From assembly GCF_030680395.1 (NCBI RefSeq), contig NZ_JAUXVR010000029.1, positions 89,203-153,202 of the forward strand: a stretch of DNA of 64,000 nucleotides, given 5' to 3'. A program made the translations under genes and the position numbers. The notes below the pieces were generated by a model. That model saw only the letters and a list, made by a program, of their open reading frames with translations. It was not told the origin of the DNA and made no database searches. Shown one piece after another: positions 1-7,637 of this stretch (positions within the stretch are counted from its first letter, which is position 1; each line of letters opens with the position of its first letter). The DNA is from Methylobacter sp. (GTDB lineage Bacteria; Pseudomonadota; Gammaproteobacteria; Methylococcales; Methylomonadaceae).

Positions 1-2155
1 CAGACTGTTCACTCATGGAAATACTGCCGGCCGCTGCTTGTTCCGCTAAAGCTGCATTTTGCTGGGTAATATCGTCCATTTGAGAAACTGCTTGATTGAC
101 TTGCTCGATACCCGCCGATTGTTCCGAGCTGGCACTGGCAATGTGCGCCACAATCTCGCCAACCTTCGCGACACTTTCGACAATTTCAGTTAGCGCCGCA
201 CCTGTTTCGTTAACAAACGAGGTACCGGCACGGACTTTTTGGACACTGTTCTGAATCAGGTCATTACTTTGTTTGGCGGCATTGGCACTTCGCTGGGCCA
301 GGTTACGTACTTCTGTTGCAACAACCGAAAAACCGCGACCTTGCTCTCCCGCCCTGGCAGCTTCTACGGAAGCATTCAATGCGAGTAAATTAGTCTGGAA
401 GGCAATTTCATCAATCACACCAATAATTTCAGCAATCTTATTACTGCTTTCATTAATTTCCTGCATCGCAGCGATAGCTGATTTAACTACATCGCCGCCT
501 TTTTGCGCTAATTGACTTGCCGAATTAACAACCTCTGTCGCTTGAACGGTATTTTGTGCATTATTTTTTACGGTACTGGCAAGCTGTTCCATACTCGCAG
601 CGGTTTCTTCCAGGCTGGCCGCCTGTTGTTCGGCACGACTGGAAAGGTTGTTATTGCCGCTGGCCATTTCCTGCGATGAACTGTCTATAAAATCAGCCGC
701 ATCCCTGATTTGAATAATAAATTCGCTCAATTTTTCCAGGGTGCCATTGATATTATTCTTGCACTCGGCATAGACGCCTTGATAGTCATTGGTAATCGTA
801 CTGGTTAAATCGCCTTGGGACATGTTTTCCATGACCCTGTTAATATCACTAAAGGCGCATTCTATGACGTCCGTTAATTCATTGATGCCGGACGACAACA
901 TTTTGGTAAACCCTTGTTTATCGCTCATGTTGATGCGGCTGCCGAGGTCGCCCGCTTTAACATCCTGCACCAATTGTCCAATCTCTTGTTCAATTAGAAT
1001 GTCTTGTGTTCTATTTTTCCATTCCGCAACAAAACCGATGCGCTCGCCTTCACCATCAATGACAGGACTGGCAATAACATTAATATGTTGACCTCCAATA
1101 ACCAGCTCTGAACTATAAGGTTCTTTTAAGTTTTCCAACAGTCGGCGTTGATGAGCGGGATCCTTGTGAAAACTGTCGATACTCGCGTCCATCAGTTTAT
1201 CGACATTGAAGTCCGGTAACTGTTGGCGAATATCATTCTCCGCAGCCTTGAACATGCGTTCAACGCTATCGTTGGTGTAAATAATTTCAAGATTGGTATT
1301 GGTCACCATGACACCGGATTGGACATTATCCAGCGCCTGATTAATTCGTATGGCTTTTGCGGTATCGTCTCTGGATTGTGCCAAATCCAAACTCAAATTT
1401 ACTTCCATCGAGTACAAGGCGCGCTGAAAATCACCGATCAGGTCATTTCGGGTTAAGTCCTGCACATTGCCGAACCTTTTCTCGGCCAGACGATAAAAAA
1501 TACCGATGGTTTTATTTAACATCGTGGTGAAGTTTTTGATTACATTGAAACCTATCGCCGATGCAATCATGACCGACGCTGCAACAGCAGCCAGCAGCAA
1601 ATGGTCCTGCGCTAAAAACAACAGGTACATCAAGTAGAAAACGGGAACCAAGAGCACCGCCAGCGCTACTGTCATTTTTTTCCAGACATCCATTTCCTTG
1701 ATGGATTTAACCATTGCGGCTAAACCGGTAGGTCTTATTGTTGCCGTCTTGGCATCAAGCTGCCGGTATAGCCGCTCTGCTTTTTCAATATTTTCCCGGC
1801 TTGGCGCGCGTCGAACGGAAAGATATTCATGAACCTTGCCATTTTTAAAAACAGGCATTGCATTCGCATCTACCCAATAATAATCGCCGGATTTAGCTCT
1901 GTTTTTTACCAGGCCATTCCAGGGTCTAAGCGCTTTTAAAGTCCGCCATAAATCTTCAAAGGCGGCCGCCGGCATGTCGGGATGACGAACAATATTATGT
2001 TCAGCGCCTATCAGTTCATCGCGGGTATAACCGCTGATATTGATAAATTCATCGTTGACGTAAGTAATAACTCCTTTTAAATCGGTTCGTGTAATCAGCA
2101 ACCCACCTTTTTTCATCAGGATTTCCTGATTAGTTACAGGCATATTTATTTTCAT
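1..2155 (-). CDS. PAS-containing methyl-accepting chemotaxis protein (Aer-like), C-terminus beyond window
   Basis: Partial: 718 codons are visible and the 3' end lies outside the window. Translating the minus strand gives an N-terminal Aer-type PAS domain (INISGYTRDELIGAEHN then RHPDMP), a hydrophobic pair of membrane segments around residues 170-210, a second PAS-like region, a linker, and the MCP signalling domain with its conserved hairpin (IDEIAFQTNLLALNASVEAA, then GRGFSVVATEVRNLA). Such proteins pass redox or ligand signals to CheA/CheW. The ATG at 2155 has GAGGGG about 6 nt upstream; an in-frame ATG at 2143 is the alternative. The visible part ends in the post-hairpin helix, so only a short tail is missing. 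Confidence 0.95.
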   Translation of the reverse strand, partial: MKINMPVTNQEILMKKGGLLITRTDLKGVITYVNDEFINISGYTRDELIGAEHNIVRHPDMPAAAFEDLWRTLKALRPWNGLVKNRAKSGDYYWVDANAMPVFKNGKVHEYLSVRRAPSRENIEKAERLYRQLDAKTATIRPTGLAAMVKSIKEMDVWKKMTVALAVLLVPVFYLMYLLFLAQDHLLLAAVAASVMIASAIGFNVIKNFTTMLNKTIGIFYRLAEKRFGNVQDLTRNDLIGDFQRALYSMEVNLSLDLAQSRDDTAKAIRINQALDNVQSGVMVTNTNLEIIYTNDSVERMFKAAENDIRQQLPDFNVDKLMDASIDSFHKDPAHQRRLLENLKEPYSSELVIGGQHINVIASPVIDGEGERIGFVAEWKNRTQDILIEQEIGQLVQDVKAGDLGSRINMSDKQGFTKMLSSGINELTDVIECAFSDINRVMENMSQGDLTSTITNDYQGVYAECKNNINGTLEKLSEFIIQIRDAADFIDSSSQEMASGNNNLSSRAEQQAASLEETAASMEQLASTVKNNAQNTVQATEVVNSASQLAQKGGDVVKSAIAAMQEINESSNKIAEIIGVIDEIAFQTNLLALNASVEAARAGEQGRGFSVVATEVRNLAQRSANAAKQSNDLIQNSVQKVRAGTSFVNETGAALTEIVESVAKVGEIVAHIASASSEQSAGIEQVNQAVSQMDDITQQNAALAEQAAAGSISMSEQS

Positions 2156-2188
2156 CCTTTCCCCTCACAAACTCTAATGTTCGTTTTA

Positions 2189-2266
2189 TTATTGATATTC
2201 ATCTTGATTCAACTGTTCTAATTTTAATAATTTATCCATATCGAGCGTAGCGTCATCCTGCTTGTA
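2189..2266 (-). pseudogene. possible CheW C-terminal relic
   Basis: After a stop codon, the minus strand reads YKQDDATLDMDKLLKLEQL and then NQDEYQ and a stop. This resembles the C-terminal 'LDIDKLLS' end of CheW adaptor proteins. Nothing CheW-like remains upstream in frame. It sits between an MCP-like tail and the intact MCP, where a cheW gene is often found. Only about 25 residues remain, so the assignment is tentative. Confidence 0.35.
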
Positions 2267-2304
2267 TTAATGGACATCATCGTGTTATTCCTCTTTTGGC
2301 AGCA

Positions 2305-2364
2305 TTAAAATTCTTCCCAATCGATACTATTAATAAATGTGATTGTGGTTTCAGCTTGACTTGA
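2305..2364 (-). pseudogene. possible MCP C-terminal tail relic (DWEEF end)
   Basis: The minus strand reads TTITFINSIDWEEF followed by a stop, after an upstream in-frame TAG. Many chemoreceptors end in a [D/N]WE[E/T]F pentapeptide that docks CheR/CheB after a flexible linker, and this matches that pattern. No signalling domain remains upstream. It suggests that a second transducer gene once preceded the present one. Confidence 0.4.
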
Positions 2365-3035
2365 TTGCTACTGAACTTTTATGTGCGCTCATTCCGGTCA
2401 GTATTGTTTCTTTAGAGTGAAAAAGGAAGGTGCCCGAATAATCATCCACTTTAAAACCCTATTATAATCAACAGGCTTTGCGCTTGTTTTTTGGTGATTC
2501 CAGTCGCTACGACTTGCATCTATTCGGGTGAAGGTTTGATGGGTTCGATACCGGATGCTTGCTCAATTAAGGCAATGTTGATTTTGAGTCATCATGATAG
2601 TGACAAATACGGCAATATTTTACGGAGATAAAAGCGCGGCAATAAAACAGCCTGTAAAAATTTGTCTCGTTGACTATTTGTGAGTTTTTCAACCGTACTT
2701 TGCGCCAATCAACTTGTTTCCACATTTATTATTGATATACATTAAATTAAGTCATTACCCAGTAATATTTCCATGTTTTCTTGTTCAAGCTTAAGAAAAG
2801 CATCATGAAATAATTCATCTTGTATATTCATTTTATTATCCGCCAAATCATAACGGTTAGAAATCAGCTAATCGCTATCAAATCGATAAGACTTACAAGA
2901 GACTATATGTAAGAATATTCCTACATAAAAAACAGCGAGCTAACTTTCGGCGGGGGTTGCTGACACGATACAGAGGGAATAAATAGAGTGCACTGCGAAT
3001 GGTATCAGGATAACTTCAGCGAACAGTATGAAGCC

Positions 3036-3668
3036 TTAATCAAGCAAATCATTCTTAAAGGCATAATGGATAATTTCGGCATTTTTGGACATATTCATTT
3101 TTTTCATGAGACGGGTTCTATACGTGCTGATAGTCTTGACGCTGAGCGTCATCTGCTGGGCAAGGTCGGTAATGCTTTTACCTGCACAAATACCGCAAAA
3201 AACCTGAAACTCGCGATCGGTCAGCGTGGTATGCAACGGTATTTTCTGGTTCGTATTCAATTCTGCAATCAGTTTTTCAGTCATCGCCGGGCTGATATAT
3301 TTCCCCCCCTTAGCGACTTTTCGAATCGCCTCGACCAATTGCTCGGGCGCACTTTCTTTGGTGAGATAGCCGTCAGCACCGGCGCGCAGCATTCTGATCG
3401 CATATTGATCTTCCGGATACATGCTCAAGATCAGGATGGGTAGGTGCGGAGATTGATGCTTCGCCAGCTTAATCAATTCCATCACATTTTTACCCGGCAT
3501 GGCGATGTCGAGCAGCATGATATTCCAACCCTCGTCCCGGATAAACTTTAAAGCCTCATCGCCCGAACCCGCTTCACCGAACACCTCCATATCGGGAATA
3601 TCGGCGAGGATTTGCTTGAGTCCCCGCCTGACGATGGCATGATCGTCGACAATTAATACTTTAATCAT
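3036..3668 (-). CDS. NarL/FixJ-family response regulator
   Basis: A 210-residue two-domain regulator. The N-terminal receiver has the acidic pair D8-D9 (VDDH), phosphoacceptor D54 (LLDIAMPG) and a conserved lysine in YLTKES. The C-terminal LuxR-type helix-turn-helix begins near residue 148 (LTDREFQVF, then KTISTYRTRLMKKM). The start overlaps the end of the upstream sensor kinase by 8 nt, so the two are translationally coupled. It is presumed to be phosphorylated by that kinase and to control transcription; targets are not evident. Confidence 0.95.
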   Translation of the reverse strand: MIKVLIVDDHAIVRRGLKQILADIPDMEVFGEAGSGDEALKFIRDEGWNIMLLDIAMPGKNVMELIKLAKHQSPHLPILILSMYPEDQYAIRMLRAGADGYLTKESAPEQLVEAIRKVAKGGKYISPAMTEKLIAELNTNQKIPLHTTLTDREFQVFCGICAGKSITDLAQQMTLSVKTISTYRTRLMKKMNMSKNAEIIHYAFKNDLLD

Positions 3669-5877
3669 GGTAACCGTCGCTTTCGGATGACTTTAAATGC
3701 ATGTTCAAGACCAGTGAGGTTCCTTTTTCCGGTTTACTGACGATGATGACTTCGCCGCCAAAATGACGGGCGCGCTCATGCATGCCCAGAATGCCGTATT
3801 TACCGGATTTGTGCATCTGCGCCTTAGTCATGCCGCAGCCGTTATCCGTTATTTTCATCATCAGACTGTTTGCACCTGTTTCAACATCAAGCGTTACATG
3901 GGTTGCTCCGGAATGTTGAGCAATATTGGTTAATGCTTCCTGCATAATTCGGAAAACGGCGATGTCCCGGCCTTCATCCATGACAATATCATTTTCCTGA
4001 ACCGTTAAAACGCATTGAATACCGTTTTGCCGTTTAAATTCATCAAGCTTCCACTCGATGGCCGCTAATAAGCCTAGATGATCCAGAATACTCGGTCTAA
4101 GATCGGCAATGATTTTTCTGACCGAACCAATGCCATCGTTTAAATGCAGATTCATCACCGCAATTTTTTCATGACATAAGGACAAATCTGCCGGTATCTG
4201 TTTCTGCAACCAGCTTAAATCCATTTTGTGCGCGGTCAGAAGACTGCCCAATTCATCATGAATTTCCCGTGCGATTCGGGTTCTCTCGTCTTCCCTGACG
4301 GTCTCCAGGTGGCCGGATAAATCCCGTAACGCTTCCTCAGCCTTCTTGCGTTCGGTTATATCATGCACCGTGCCGATAAAAAAATGACGCTGATCCACGT
4401 AGAACCGACTGACGCCGAGTTCCATAGGAAAAATCGAGCTGTCTTTTCTGAGTCCGCTCACCTCGCGTCTGATGTCGATTATTTTAGCTTTTCCGTTGCT
4501 CAGATAGTTTTTTAAATAGGAATCGTGTCGACTCCGGTCGGGCTCAGGCATCAGTTTGTTAATATTATGACCTGTCAATTCCTCGGCGGAATAACCGAAA
4601 AGCCTTTCGGCAGACGGATTAAGTTTCTCAATGAATCCATGTTCATCAATAATGATAATGCCGTCGGATACATTATTAAAAACAGAGCGTATCCTCGTTT
4701 CGCTTTTACCTAGCGCATCTTCCATTTCGACGCGATGAGTCACGTCGTTCAGCACGCCGACGTAGTGGGTAATCCTGCCTTGTTGATCCTGTATCGGCGA
4801 AATATAGATTTCGTTCCAGAACAGACTGCCGTCTTTGCGATAGTTGCGCAAAATGGCATGGGCATCGCGCTTACTTTGCAATGCGGCGCGCAATTCATGA
4901 ATATCTTCTTGATCGCTATCGTTATTTTGCATAATACGACAATTATGGCCTAACAGTTCCTGCAGGGAATACCCCGTCATGCGTAAGAAGGCTTTATTGG
5001 CATAAATAATGGCATAATCCGTGTCCGCCAAACCGGTAATGACAATGCCGTTACTGCTGGAATCAATGGCATGCTGCATCAAATACAATTTTTCTTCAAC
5101 GTTACGGCGGGCGGTGATGTCTTGCATGACGCCGTATATTTGTATGACTTTACCGCTGATGAGATCGCGAACCGGCAATGAATGATCGCTAAAATAGCGA
5201 ACTTCACTGCCATTAATAATGCCCCGGTACTCGCTGGTATCTTCGCGCCCCGTCAGTAGTTTGTTAAATCGATCCTTAATAATCGGCATATCGTCAGGAT
5301 GGATCGGCAATACCCAATCGCGAGCCGGGTTTGACTCGCCCTGAAATGCGGCATCGCCGATAAGCCGTTTTAAAGGTTCCGTGACCCATTCGAATACCGG
5401 TTTGCCCTCCGGGGAAATGCGTATGAAATAAGCGAAATCCCGTGTGAATCGGGAAATGAAAGGGTCCCTTCTTTCATGTAACTGGAATTTGTTGTCGTTT
5501 TTGCAATGCTCTTTTTTTGTTTTAAACAGGCTTTGTTCTATTGCGTCGGGTAAAGAATGACGATTGCGTTTGACGACATAATCGGCCATGCCGATCTTGA
5601 TCGCAGCGGCCGCTATGTCTTCGTTTCCAGCGTCGGTCAACATGATGACAGGCAGGCAGGCATAGCGGGATTGGATTTCCTTAAATAAAGTCAATCCGTC
5701 TGTCCAATCGAGCCGATATTCGGTAATCGCCAGATCAAAACCGGCTTCGGTGATTTTCTCGTCAAACGCCTCGCGGCTGCTAACCTGAACGATATCGGCG
5801 TCGGCAAACACACAGCGCAATGTTTTTAAAGTTAGGGAACGCTCAACGGCATCATTATCGATAATCAGGAATTTCAT
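3661..5877 (-). CDS. sensor histidine kinase: REC, multiple PAS, HisKA_3, HATPase
   Basis: A 738-residue cytoplasmic kinase without membrane segments. Order: N-terminal receiver-like domain (1-125), three PAS/PAC modules (about 145-505; for example NSSDGIIIIDEHGFIEKLNPSAERLFGYS has the typical PAS pattern), a HisKA_3 dimerisation helix with H540 (ARIAREIHDELGS), and a HATPase domain (DNGCGM; GKYGILGMHERA). This is the NarX/DegS-type architecture, matching the NarL-type regulator encoded next. The receiver is atypical: the phosphoacceptor position is Glu53 (AITEYRLDW) and the second acidic residue is Asn8, so it may be locked or non-phosphorylatable. Confidence 0.93.
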   Translation of the reverse strand: MKFLIIDNDAVERSLTLKTLRCVFADADIVQVSSREAFDEKITEAGFDLAITEYRLDWTDGLTLFKEIQSRYACLPVIMLTDAGNEDIAAAAIKIGMADYVVKRNRHSLPDAIEQSLFKTKKEHCKNDNKFQLHERRDPFISRFTRDFAYFIRISPEGKPVFEWVTEPLKRLIGDAAFQGESNPARDWVLPIHPDDMPIIKDRFNKLLTGREDTSEYRGIINGSEVRYFSDHSLPVRDLISGKVIQIYGVMQDITARRNVEEKLYLMQHAIDSSSNGIVITGLADTDYAIIYANKAFLRMTGYSLQELLGHNCRIMQNNDSDQEDIHELRAALQSKRDAHAILRNYRKDGSLFWNEIYISPIQDQQGRITHYVGVLNDVTHRVEMEDALGKSETRIRSVFNNVSDGIIIIDEHGFIEKLNPSAERLFGYSAEELTGHNINKLMPEPDRSRHDSYLKNYLSNGKAKIIDIRREVSGLRKDSSIFPMELGVSRFYVDQRHFFIGTVHDITERKKAEEALRDLSGHLETVREDERTRIAREIHDELGSLLTAHKMDLSWLQKQIPADLSLCHEKIAVMNLHLNDGIGSVRKIIADLRPSILDHLGLLAAIEWKLDEFKRQNGIQCVLTVQENDIVMDEGRDIAVFRIMQEALTNIAQHSGATHVTLDVETGANSLMMKITDNGCGMTKAQMHKSGKYGILGMHERARHFGGEVIIVSKPEKGTSLVLNMHLKSSESDGYHD

Positions 5878-6302
5878 GCTTTCTCAGGTGCATCTGTTGT
5901 GTTGGGTTAGGCCATTGTAACTTTAATTACGCTGCATCGGTTGTTGCTGGAAGGATAGATAACGAAGTTGACCTGATTTAGCAAGATGCTTCAGCCAACC
6001 AACCGTAGAGACGCGATTTATCGCGTCTATCGATTTATCGCGTATCCAATCGTTGCGCCTTTTCCGGATTTTGGGTCAAACTGGAGAGCAGACGCGATAA
6101 ATCGCGTCTCTACAGGTCGCATTTTTTGGAATTAGCTGTTGGTATATCGAATATTTTGTCTCTGACTGAAGCATCTTGCCAATCAGGAAAGTTTTTAACA
6201 AAATGAAAAAAAACATTTGTTCCTTTTACCACGGAGAAAAAACATAAAACTCCGTGTCCTTCGTGCCTTCGTGGTGAATAATGCTTTTTGCTACGGACTA
6301 TC
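5878..6302. other. intergenic region with a REP pair
   Basis: No gene is supported. It contains two inverted copies of the GTAGAGACGCGA palindrome (listed separately). It also has a stretch at 6228-6284 (CCACGGAG...CCTTCGTGGTGAATAA) resembling another short dispersed palindrome; a related hairpin occurs at 20731-20782. Confidence 0.7.
6005..6113. repeat. REP pair of the GTAGAGACGCGA family (BIME-like)
   Basis: Two palindromic units face each other: 6005-6029 (GTAGAGACGCGATTTATCGC then GTCTA) and 6090-6113 (GACGCGATAAATCGCGTC then TCTAC), separated by about 60 bp. The same palindrome flanks and lies inside the RAYT gene at 56974-57579, which is the probable mobilising enzyme. The arms are 10-12 bp with a TTTA or TAAA loop. 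Confidence 0.85.
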
Positions 6303-7262
6303 TTAGTGCTTTTTTGAAATGGCCTTGGGTGAAATCCCAAAATGTTTAACAAACGCAGTGCTGAAATTGCTGGCATGACTGTAGCCAACCCGATCTGCGG
6401 CAACACCCACCTGACACTGTCCCGATTCCAGCAATTGATAGGCATTATTCATCCTGATTTCCAACAGCAAACCGTAAGGCGTGTTGTTAAAAAAGTGATG
6501 AAATAGCTTTTTTAATTTGAATTGATTGGTTCCCGCCCGTTTTGACAGCTCTTCCACTGACGGCGGGTTCTTGAATTCATGGAATAAAATATCCCGCGCC
6601 GACTTTGCGATAGCGGCATCTTTTTGATTGAATTCCGCTGAATTTCGACGCTTGTCTTCGCACAGGTGGCTTAACTCAAAAGCCAACAGCGACATGATTT
6701 GTCCATGCATGAATATCCGGTTGGTTTCCCTGGATTCGTTGCAGTTCAATAACTGTTGCGCAGCGCATATCGCCTGTGGAGAGATAGGCCGATAGCTTAA
6801 TAATTGAATGCCGTTTTTGTTAAACAGCTGGGTAGTCTTATGTTCGCCAACATATCGGTTCAGCCAATTCTTAGTCAGTGCGAAACGAAGCTGCATCGTC
6901 GGTTTATGGGCTTGGTATTGCCGTTCGCCAACACTTGAACGCATGGTTGTTATCGACGTGTAGCCCTCGTTAAAAACAACTTCATCGCCGTTTTTTTCGG
7001 CAAATCGGGATTGCCCTTTTAAGCCTAGCGTAACCACCAGTCTCGGCTCCTGATAGTCTGTTTTGCTCAAAACAGCCAGGTCTTTTGACGGCGTGTAGCG
7101 GGTTTCTATATAGCTTAAGTCTTGGTCAAGCTGGAATATGGCTGAGCGGCCCACGCCTAAATCTTCCGGTAAGGACTGATGCAGGCAGTTTTTTTGCTGG
7201 TGAAATTGCAGTTCGTCGCTGCTGATGCGCCACCGTTTCGCTGTTGTTTGCTGTGTTTCCAT
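6303..7262 (-). CDS. AraC-family transcriptional regulator (PchR-like)
   Basis: A 319-residue regulator. The C-terminal 100 residues hold two AraC helix-turn-helices (SVEELSKRAGTNQFKLKKLF; GVAADRVGYSHASNFSTAFV) followed by FGISPKAISK. The N-terminal portion (LVVTLGLKGQSRF, then FNEGYTSITT) resembles PchR-type siderophore-sensing regulators. The ATG at 7262 is preferred over an upstream in-frame start because the protein there begins METQQ with GAG upstream, matching family length. It is divergent from a TonB receptor, a common arrangement in which the regulator senses a ferrisiderophore and activates the receptor gene. Confidence 0.92.
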   Translation of the reverse strand: METQQTTAKRWRISSDELQFHQQKNCLHQSLPEDLGVGRSAIFQLDQDLSYIETRYTPSKDLAVLSKTDYQEPRLVVTLGLKGQSRFAEKNGDEVVFNEGYTSITTMRSSVGERQYQAHKPTMQLRFALTKNWLNRYVGEHKTTQLFNKNGIQLLSYRPISPQAICAAQQLLNCNESRETNRIFMHGQIMSLLAFELSHLCEDKRRNSAEFNQKDAAIAKSARDILFHEFKNPPSVEELSKRAGTNQFKLKKLFHHFFNNTPYGLLLEIRMNNAYQLLESGQCQVGVAADRVGYSHASNFSTAFVKHFGISPKAISKKH

Positions 7263-7637
7263 TATGACTCGTTTGGTTTTGTGACTATAAAACATCCAGG
7301 TTATTACTGACCAAATCCTAAGCACAAACTGCGCCTTGACTTGTTATCGCATTATTTTCATGGCGTTAATGGTTTTTTGGGGGGCGATAAAAAACATTCC
7401 GGTGTAAAAAGTACGGCATATCACACACTAAATTGAAGAAACCGGGTCATATCGCGCAATCCTACTTTTGGCATACGAAATACTCCTTTTGCCATACGAA
7501 TGCGCGAGGAAATCGCTGTCGGTATTGGGTAGTATCTCCGCACCGTATTCGAGCCAAAGCCAAGTGTTGCTTTGACTGTCGAATAAAAAATTCTCAGCCA
7601 ATACTGAGGCGTGTTTCTTTACTACGTTGGAATTATC
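7263..7637. other. divergent promoter region between AraC regulator and TonB receptor
   Basis: 375 bp without a supported gene, carrying the promoters for both divergent genes. The most striking content is a pair of direct repeats at 7465-7500 (listed separately). No clear sigma-70 hexamers or Fur box could be assigned by eye. Confidence 0.6.
7465..7500 (+). promoter_or_regulatory. putative AraC/PchR binding direct repeats
   Basis: CTTTTGGCATACGAA (7465-7479) is repeated as CTTTTGCCATACGAA (7486-7500). The two 15-mers differ at one base and are exactly 21 bp apart, two helical turns. That spacing is typical of operators read by the tandem helix-turn-helices of AraC-family dimers. The site lies about 140 bp upstream of the TonB receptor start and next to the AraC gene. 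Assignment to this regulator is inference. Confidence 0.65.

Larger units (their letters stand above)
2156..3035. other. 880-bp region with chemotaxis gene relics, no intact gene
   Basis: No convincing intact gene. Minus-strand reading shows two short tails resembling the ends of chemotaxis genes, listed separately. It also shows a 29-codon open frame at about 2749-2835 (MNIQDELFHDAF...) with no recognisable match. The rest is AT-rich and stop-rich. The region separates the transducer from the two-component operon, whose 3' end is at 3036. Confidence 0.6.

Noticed and set aside
2988..3443. 151-codon plus-strand open frame
   Set aside because: Antisense to the NarL-type regulator, whose motifs are unmistakable; no coding features of its own.
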